Positions 58,605 to 64,000 of a stretch of 64,000 nt of DNA are shown here, one piece after another (position 1 is the first letter of the stretch; every line of letters begins with the position of its first letter). Under the pieces are notes generated by a model. The model was given only the letters and a program-made list of their open reading frames with translations, ran no database searches and was not told the origin of the DNA. The stretch spans positions 2,141,768 through 2,205,767 of the forward strand of contig JAJUBI010000007.1 in the NCBI GenBank assembly GCA_022419385.1, written 5' to 3'. The DNA is from Paraconiothyrium sp. Pb-2020. Its lineage: Eukaryota; Ascomycota; Dothideomycetes; Pleosporales; Didymosphaeriaceae. The position numbers and the translations under genes were made by a program.

Positions 58605-58890
58605 TGAGCTCTGGGCACACGCGCACATAGTGGGTATTATGCTGCACAGTGAGGAGGTGCGCATGGTATTGGGGAATGCAATGCAGGCATACCAAAAGGA
58701 GGTGCTGGGCATCGAAAAGGCGTTGAATATCAAGAAAATATTGCCAGGCGAGAGTTGGACACATCTGGGAGAAGCTTTGATATCGGAGTATGAGGCAAAA
58801 GAGATCAGATCCAGGAGATGGGATAGAGAATGGAAGGAAGCGGACGAGAATGCGAAAGCAGCTGCTAAGGTTGAAACCAAGCTTCGTTGA
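58605..58890 (+). CDS. Hypothetical helical, charged segment (possible second exon)
   Basis: The frame is open from 58372 to 58890, but only the part from about 58605 looks protein-like. It runs ELWAHAHIVGIMLHSEEVRM, then AYQKEVLGIEKALNIKKILP, GESWTHLGEALISEYEAKEI and an end rich in Arg, Glu, Lys and Ala (EWKEADENAKAAAKVETKLR). No family is recognised. It is either the last exon of the preceding gene or a separate small gene starting at ATG 58638. Boundaries are approximate. Confidence 0.4.
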
Positions 58891-59136
58891 TGCCTTTTTT
58901 GATGACTTGGGGTAGTTGCAGTGTTTAGACAGATACATCTTATGGCAGCGACTAACACGCGCCTGCCCATTTCAATTGAAGACCAAAACAAGGTCTTTCC
59001 TCGATTTCCTTCTCCTCTTCTTTGTTTCTCCTTGGCACATAACAACACTCACATCTGTATGTATACGTTTCATCTTCCCAATTTAATTTCAGTCTTTAAT
59101 ACTATGTGCTAATGTCCTTCTCTAGGCCACGACATC
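58891..59136. other. Short intergenic stretch
   Basis: About 250 bp. A TTCTCTAG acceptor-like site at about 59120-59127 lies just before ATG 59137, so a non-coding 5' exon may lie here. Confidence 0.3.
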
Positions 59137-59421
59137 ATGGAAAACCCGGAGCCCCAAACCCTCACGGGTTCCGTCCTCGGCGCGGTCTTCGGACCTTTTT
59201 TTGCGATTTCGACCAAGATTCTTGGTCTCTGCCTTTGGTTCGTTTGCCTCTTCGAGTGGGGCAGGAGATTGAGGGCGAAGGGGGAGGAGGTGGTGGCGGA
59301 TTGGGACTTCCGGTCCCAAGAGAAGGAGAGGAAGAGGAAGGAGAAGAAGGAGGAGGAGGAGGAGGGGAGGAGGAGTGAGAGGCTTCGGCTTCTCCAAAAG
59401 GTAAGTGAAGAGCTTTCCTAG
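59137..59421 (+). CDS. Hypothetical small membrane protein, 94 aa
   Basis: ATG 59137 (MENPEPQTLTGSVLGAVFG) to TAG 59421. One hydrophobic helix (GAVFGPFFAISTKILGLCLW) leads into a highly charged Glu/Arg/Lys tail encoded by a purine-rich stretch (AAGGAGGAGG-type). A consensus donor (AAAAG|GTAAGTGAAG at about 59400) suggests the true protein may be spliced to a further exon I could not place. No family is recognised. Confidence 0.4.
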   Translation: MENPEPQTLTGSVLGAVFGPFFAISTKILGLCLWFVCLFEWGRRLRAKGEEVVADWDFRSQEKERKRKEKKEEEEEGRRSERLRLLQKVSEELS

Positions 59422-60408
59422 TTTTGTTCTTTTCCTTATTTCCTTTTCCCTAACATGTTTCTTCAACATCCTACCTTTCCTCATCTTACCTTAATACTAT
59501 TATTATGGGCCTCAATACTTCACCTCCCCGCGGTTTGGCCTGGGATCGTACTCCCGATATGAGGGAATCGGGGTACGATGCAAACGGAGTAACTCTTCTT
59601 CAAAAGCTTGATCAGCAAACTTCGCTTCGATCAGCAACCTTCTCAATCAGCAAATATCACTTTGATCAGCGACCTTCTCTTTCGCTCTAATCAGCAATTC
59701 TTCCTTTCGATTCGATTAGCATTCCTGTCTTCTGCTTCAAGTCAGCGAATTTATCCCTCCAGCTCTTGGTTCTATAATCCACCAAGTCGCTTTTTCCAAA
59801 TTCATTGGTTTTCTCGTCTGCCTCGACATAACCATCGAAGCGCTTTTCTTAAAACCACCTCTCTCAGCTTTCAGTTCCTCATCGATTCTCACTTGGCTTG
59901 ATGTATCTACCGTATTGCGGCCTCCAATCCATCATTTTACGCTTTTCAATCCTTCAACTCTGCCGTCTGGCTCGATGTATCCATCATACTCCGGTCCACG
60001 AAACCGTTCTGGGTGGCAGATGGGGTGTCTTCTCCTTCTCAATCATGTACATAAGTGGTAGATAGCAGATAGCCAGAGGTATCTGGAGATAGTTGATCAC
60101 ACCAGCCAGGTGCCAACATTGCTTGTGACAACGATTGTCGCGTTTTGGTGTTGCGTTTTCGATTTCGGTGATCCCCATTGTCGGTTTATGACTAAGCCCA
60201 GACAGCGATTGTACGTTACCGATTGCACCAAAACCGGTTATTTTGCGAGAATCTGACTCGCCGATGTAGACCGGAAAAGAAAAGCGCCAGACGCTGCTGT
60301 GCTCATCGAGACATTACGAAGGTTCTGCGTTGCATCCTGGAACATTCTAATTATATATATTATCCCTCGAGGCCAGCATACATCAGAGAAGAATCACGCA
60401 GTGTTCAT
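59422..60408. other. Intergenic 1 kb with degenerate ATCAGC repeats
   Basis: No gene is supported. The region 59605-59760 carries imperfect tandem repeats (listed separately). The rest is a C/T-rich tract leading to the tRNA gene. Confidence 0.45.
59607..59750. repeat. Degenerate tandem repeat with ATCAGC core
   Basis: Seven related units with core ATCAGCAA or a close variant (TTGATCAGCAAACTTCGC, TTCGATCAGCAACCTTC, TCAATCAGCAAATATC, TTGATCAGCGACCTTC, CTAATCAGCAATTC, TCGATTAGCATTCC, CAAGTCAGCGAATTT), spaced 17-26 nt apart. Copies get poorer towards the right, as in an old, decaying minisatellite. Confidence 0.7.
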
Positions 60409-60480
60409 GGGCGTGTAGCTCAGTGGTAGAGCGCCCGCTTTGCATGCGGGAGGTCTAGGGTTCGATCCCCTACCCGTCCA
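60409..60480 (+). tRNA. tRNA-Ala (anticodon TGC)
   Basis: A 72-nt cloverleaf without intron. The acceptor stem GGGCGTG pairs with CCCGTCC, including the G3-U70 wobble that marks alanine tRNAs; there is one T-C mismatch at pair 6. The D-arm is AGCTCAGTGGTAGAGC. The anticodon stem CCCGC/GCGGG has loop TTTGCAT (anticodon TGC at 60441-60443). The T-arm is TAGGGTTCGATCCCCTA, and the discriminator is A. The internal A box and B box (GGTTCGATCCC) are intact, and a T-run follows directly. Confidence 0.97.
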
Positions 60481-60485
60481 TTTTT
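60481..60485 (+). terminator. RNA polymerase III terminator (T5)
   Basis: TTTTT immediately after the tRNA-Ala discriminator base, the standard Pol III stop signal. Confidence 0.85.
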
Positions 60486-60669
60486 GGTACTTTCTACACT
60501 CCCCCCTTTGACACACTGTCAGAGTGGATTGGTTTTTCTTTGCGCAGTGAAGCAGGCCGGCACCTGCCACTCTTCCCTCTCATGGGTGTGACCAGCTGGC
60601 TAGAAGAGTCTTGGCAGACGAGCTAGCTTCCGCAGTGCTCGCGTACCACAACACCTAAACACAGCGACA

Positions 60670-61818
60670 ATGAGGATACGCAAGGTTTCGGCATGGCAAA
60701 CCGCTGCTGCGTTCTTTTTGTTGGCTGCTACAGCCCACGCGTCCCTCGGCGACAGGCTGCCAGACTTCAAGGATTGTCTAATAGTACGCAATTGCTAGTG
60801 TATTTGCTCGAAGTACTGCGCAAATGCTAACAAACTACACACAGACCTGTCAGGAAGCAAACTGCGGTGAAGACCCTACGCCCATACGTACGTGGTATCC
60901 TAATGAAACTCTAGTCGCTCACATCACTTATGACTGCAGCCATCCACCGTCGAGTTCTCCTCTGGGACTGCCCCGCCGAATGCGACTATACATGTCAGCA
61001 CGTCGTGACTGACAAGCGCCTTGCTCGCGACCCGCCGTACATGCAGCCAGTCTACCAATACCATGGCAAATGGCCCTTTTACCGCTTCCTCGGGATGCAA
61101 GAGCCCTTCAGTGTCATCTTCTCCCTATTCAACTACCTAGCCCACAGCTGGGGCATGGCCCAGATCCGTGAGAAGGTCCCGCCCTCGTACGCTTTGCGAA
61201 AGTATTATATTGCTTTCGGATACTTTGGGCTGGCAAGCTGGACGTTCAGCATGATCTTCCATACAAGAGACTACAATATTACGGAGAAACTGGACTACTT
61301 CGCCGCAGGCGCGCAGGTACTGTACGGCATGTACATGGCGGCGATACGGATCTTCAGGCTTGAAAGGAGGGAGCCAATGAGACAGAGTGTGTTGAGGGTG
61401 TGGACCACAACGTGCATAATACTCTACACACTGCACGTCACATACCTCACGCTCTGGAAGTGGGACTACACGTACAATATGGCTGCCAACGTCGCAGTGG
61501 GCGTGGTGCAAAACCTGCTATGGAGCGGCTTCAGTTTTACACATTACAGGAAGGTTGGAAGGACCTGGGCCATGTGGCCAGGTTTTATTGTTACGTGGAT
61601 CATCATGGTAATGAGCTTGGAGCTGCTGGATTTTCCGCCTTGGAAGGGTATGCTGGATGCGCATAGCTTGTGGCATTTGGGAACCGTGGTGCCGACGGTT
61701 TGGTGGTACAAGTAAGTGTGATTAAGCCTGAGACTGATAGAACCTAACAGCATACAGCTTTCTTATCAGAGATGCTCAAGAGGACCTTGCAGGTACGCGA
61801 CTCAAGCAACAAGAGTAG
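60670..61818 (+). CDS. PER1: Per1/PGAP3 family GPI-anchor lipid remodelling protein
   Basis: Four exons, 60670-60783, 60845-60887, 60940-61711 and 61758-61818, join in phase to 329 aa. A signal peptide (WQTAAAFFLLAATAHA) is followed by the Cys-rich luminal start: DRLPDFKDCLITCQEANCGE, then LLWDCPAECDYTCQHVV. Seven or so membrane segments carry the family signatures QYHGKWPFYRFLGMQEPFSV, FHTRDYNITEKLDYFAAG, NLLWSGFSFTHYRK and the C-terminal LDAHSLWHLGTVVPTVWWYN. By family it removes the unsaturated acyl chain at sn-2 of GPI anchors in the ER, with conserved His and Asp residues. The start, the ATG at 60670, gives a proper signal peptide. It looks intact. Confidence 0.95.
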
Positions 61819-62383
61819 GACTATTTGCACGCTTGCTGCCCCTTTGATTCGGGGATTATTGGCTCTGAGCAGACTATCGAAGGCTAAATCCCATATAGGG
61901 TCCCGCAAGGACTGAAAAGATAACCCCGCTGTGTTCGTAGCATCCATCTCCTATCATTCCACAAATTCTGCCCGCGTTCTGCTTGAAGGCTGTGAACATC
62001 AGCCCTTTCGTCTTACACATTTACTTGCTACATGTGGAAATATACCGTGGGCTGAGCGAATCTTTACGCATATAACAGCATTCCCACAGATAATCCCCAG
62101 GCTGGTTGAGCTGTTATAGTGACACTAATGCGACAAATACTGATTTTAGCCGGCATTCGATACTTCCAAGACACCACATATATGATGATACACTGAGGAT
62201 CTGGCGTATATATTGATCCGGCGGCACCGTCCAAACATGCCAGGTTACAGTGTGGGGTAGGAACGATCGGGAAAGATCAGGACAATCCTCGGCGTAATCA
62301 AAACCAAGACAGATCATTGATAGATCACTCGTTTCGGGCCATATCGTTTGGCAACTTTGACGTTCAGGCCCTCCCTTGCCAAG
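61819..62383. other. Intergenic 0.57 kb
   Basis: 3' region of PER1 and promoter of the secreted protein gene. Nothing else is recognised. Confidence 0.5.
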
Positions 62384-63262
62384 ATGATTCTCTACGGCTT
62401 GATCAGGATACTGCTCCTCGAGCTCCTCCTCCGCCCAGTTATCGCCGCAAACATCCGCGCCATCTACCTCTTCAAAGACGTCCTCAAATCCAATACGACG
62501 GCTCTCACAAGCTCCGGCTTCAATGCCCTCATCATCTTCGGCGTCGGTATTATCGAAGATGGCTCCATCATGTACTACTCAAACACGCCAGGTAGCACTG
62601 ATGTCAAGGTCGCTTCGGGTGGCGCCTACACAGGCGGTGATGCTCTCGCGTCAAAAGTGAAATCCTTCAAAGCCGTCAACTCCTCCGTCGAACGGGTCGA
62701 GATTTCTATGAACAGCCAGCACGTTAAGAACCTGATGGCGAAGCCAGGACCTGGCACCGACACACCTTTAGCTAAGAACTTCGCTGCACTGAAGACGGCG
62801 TGGGGACTCAATGCTGTGAACAATGACGACGAGACTTTGTATGATGTTGGTAGTACGATCACCTTCGCGAAGATGCTGAATAAGATCGGATATAAATATA
62901 CCGGCGCGCCATACACTAACGCGGCGTTCTGGAAGTCTGTCATCTCCCAAGCGAACCAGGGTCTTGCGGAGCCAAACCTTGTGTTCGACCGCGCGTATCT
63001 GCAGTGCTACGACGGCGGCGCGGGCAATGTGCCCAGTAGCTGGGCCAGTAGCTTGGGGCTGAAGGTTGTGCCATTGGTGTGGGTCACGAATGATTCGAAA
63101 CCGAGTTATGGAATAACGCCTGCGGCTGCGAAGACGAAATTCAACGGGTGGAACTCAAGTGGGGGTGTTGTTGGGGGTGGGTATTGGAATGACTTCGATA
63201 TCGAGAAGATGGGGACAAGTTACAAGGAGTATGGGGCTGCGCTTGCTAGTGTATTCCCATAG
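62384..63262 (+). CDS. Secreted TIM-barrel-like protein (fungal 'coagulation factor 5/8 type' family)
   Basis: A single exon of 292 aa. The start MILYGLIRILLLELLLRPVI followed by AAN is a signal peptide. The body resembles a family of fungal secreted proteins usually labelled coagulation factor 5/8 type domain protein, which look like GH18-type TIM barrels. Matching segments are SSGFNALIIFGVGIIEDGSI, GSTDVKVASGGAYTGGDALA, NNDDETLYDVGSTITFAKML, YTNAAFWKSVISQANQG, DRAYLQCYDGGAGNVPSSWA and GGVVGGGYWNDFDIEKMGTS. NDDE may correspond to the acidic catalytic region, but enzyme activity is not proven. The ATG at 62384 is the first that gives a signal peptide. Confidence 0.8.
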   Translation: MILYGLIRILLLELLLRPVIAANIRAIYLFKDVLKSNTTALTSSGFNALIIFGVGIIEDGSIMYYSNTPGSTDVKVASGGAYTGGDALASKVKSFKAVNSSVERVEISMNSQHVKNLMAKPGPGTDTPLAKNFAALKTAWGLNAVNNDDETLYDVGSTITFAKMLNKIGYKYTGAPYTNAAFWKSVISQANQGLAEPNLVFDRAYLQCYDGGAGNVPSSWASSLGLKVVPLVWVTNDSKPSYGITPAAAKTKFNGWNSSGGVVGGGYWNDFDIEKMGTSYKEYGAALASVFP

Positions 63263-63618
63263 AAATAGCCATATTCACATGTTGTGGGCACTTCGAGCTC
63301 GGTGGAGGACATTCATGAACGACTTGTACATTTCGCTGTTTGGCCATGTCTAGCATCTCTAATCTAAACTTAAAAAAGTGTGTCCTGAGCTCACGAAAAT
63401 GATGGTTTAAGGATTGTTGCAGCGTTACACGTGAGATGTTCGAGTTCGCCTTGTCAAGATCGACCCGACGCCGGCTCTCGGCACCCACGGTGCTTCCAGC
63501 TCCACCACCTCTGAACGTCGTCAACCTTGCCAATTGCTATCATCATCGACGCAAGCTGCCTACAGAACGTGATATATTTGGCTTAGAAAGACACTCAATT
63601 TACCATCACATTGCTACC
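63263..63618. other. Intergenic 0.36 kb
   Basis: Promoter of the SnoaL-like gene. No distinct element is seen. Confidence 0.45.
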
Positions 63619-64000
63619 ATGACAGCCATCAAAGAAACCCCAGACATCCATGCCATCAAAATGCTTATCCAATCTTTCTTTGATCGCATCAACGACAGCG
63701 ACGCCAAAGGTCTCGGGGAACTTTTCATCGCCAAAGCAAACCTCACCATAATCCGGCAAGACCCGGCGCGAGATCCCCTCTCCAATTCGCCCTGGAGCTC
63801 CCTCACCTTGCCCCGCAATGCCGCCACTATCTGCTATGACGACGAAGAGGAAGAAAAGCTTACAGTTGTGCTGCGTACCTCGATTGAAAATTTTGTGAAG
63901 ATTATCGAGGATGGAGAGAAGAGAAGGGATCCTACTAAGCCAACGACAAAGGTCCACGAAGCGCCCGATCTTGAATCTACGGACGTCAAGGTCGATCATC
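63619..64000 (+). CDS. SnoaL/NTF2-like fold protein, partial (runs off the window)
   Basis: An open frame from ATG 63619 (MTAIKETPDIHAIKMLIQSF) to the window end, at least 127 codons without stop. The pattern of an N-terminal helix pair (IQSFFDRINDSDAKGLGELF) followed by strands (AKANLTIIRQDP) and a later TDVKVDH segment fits the SnoaL-like/NTF2-like cone fold, common in fungal hypothetical proteins. There is no signal peptide. Function is unknown, and the end and any introns lie beyond the window. Confidence 0.6.
   Translation, partial: MTAIKETPDIHAIKMLIQSFFDRINDSDAKGLGELFIAKANLTIIRQDPARDPLSNSPWSSLTLPRNAATICYDDEEEEKLTVVLRTSIENFVKIIEDGEKRRDPTKPTTKVHEAPDLESTDVKVDH

Overview
The window is eukaryotic nuclear DNA from a filamentous ascomycete fungus, most likely a Dothideomycete (the order is an inference). 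The evidence is many short introns of about 46-100 nt with GT..AG borders and CTAAC-like branch points, genes packed on both strands, and recognisable fungal genes: HacA with its 20-nt Ire1-type intron, Aim21, Tvp18, an RSC7-like protein, a Zn2Cys6 regulator and Per1. There are no operons, and no CRISPR array or intact transposon was seen. The exon models below were built by hand from splice signals plus reading-frame continuity.

Layout, left to right. 0-4 kb: a decaying AsaB/GA4-desaturase-like gene (-), then a gene-poor stretch. 4-8.3 kb: a two-RRM SR-like RNA-binding protein (-) and mitochondrial ETF-ubiquinone oxidoreductase (-). 9.9-11.2 kb: a secreted Ala/Lys/Gly/Asn-rich repeat protein (+) built from phase-1 cassette exons. 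12.5-14.2 kb: a Zn2Cys6 transcription factor (+). 15.6-17.1 kb: a seven-TM receptor-like gene (-) carrying a frameshift and a nonsense codon. 17.9-19.4 kb: an RSC7-like chromatin-remodelling subunit (-). 20-24.6 kb: a Ser-rich unknown protein (+), a Tda3-like FAD oxidoreductase (+) and a small unknown protein (+) with a CRE site upstream. 25.4-26.7 kb: hacA (-). 29.9-32 kb: tRNA adenosine deaminase Tad2 (-) and Tvp18 (+). 33.5-36.6 kb: Aim21 (+). 38.7-41 kb: a large single-TM secreted-domain protein (-). 43.3-54.2 kb: HMG-CoA synthase (+), Cox16 (-) and the Mec1/ATR checkpoint kinase (+, 9 exons). 54.4-57.6 kb: ribosomal protein S15 (-) between a ruined methyltransferase (-) and a ruined M20 amidohydrolase (+). 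58-64 kb: short unknown genes, tRNA-Ala(TGC), Per1 (+), a secreted TIM-barrel-like protein (+) and a partial SnoaL/NTF2-like gene (+) cut by the window edge.

Most intact genes are conserved housekeeping functions: respiration (ETF-QO, Cox16), sterol synthesis (Erg13), secretory pathway and ER stress (HacA, Tvp18, Per1), translation and tRNA modification (Rps15, Tad2, tRNA-Ala), chromatin and DNA damage (RSC7, Mec1), and actin patches (Aim21). Between them lie accessory genes, of which four look broken. The less ordinary items are the cassette-exon secreted protein, the four lesion-bearing genes, the textbook Ire1 intron in hacA, a GC-AG intron in ERG13, and very short exons in TVP18 (16 nt) and RPS15 (18 nt).
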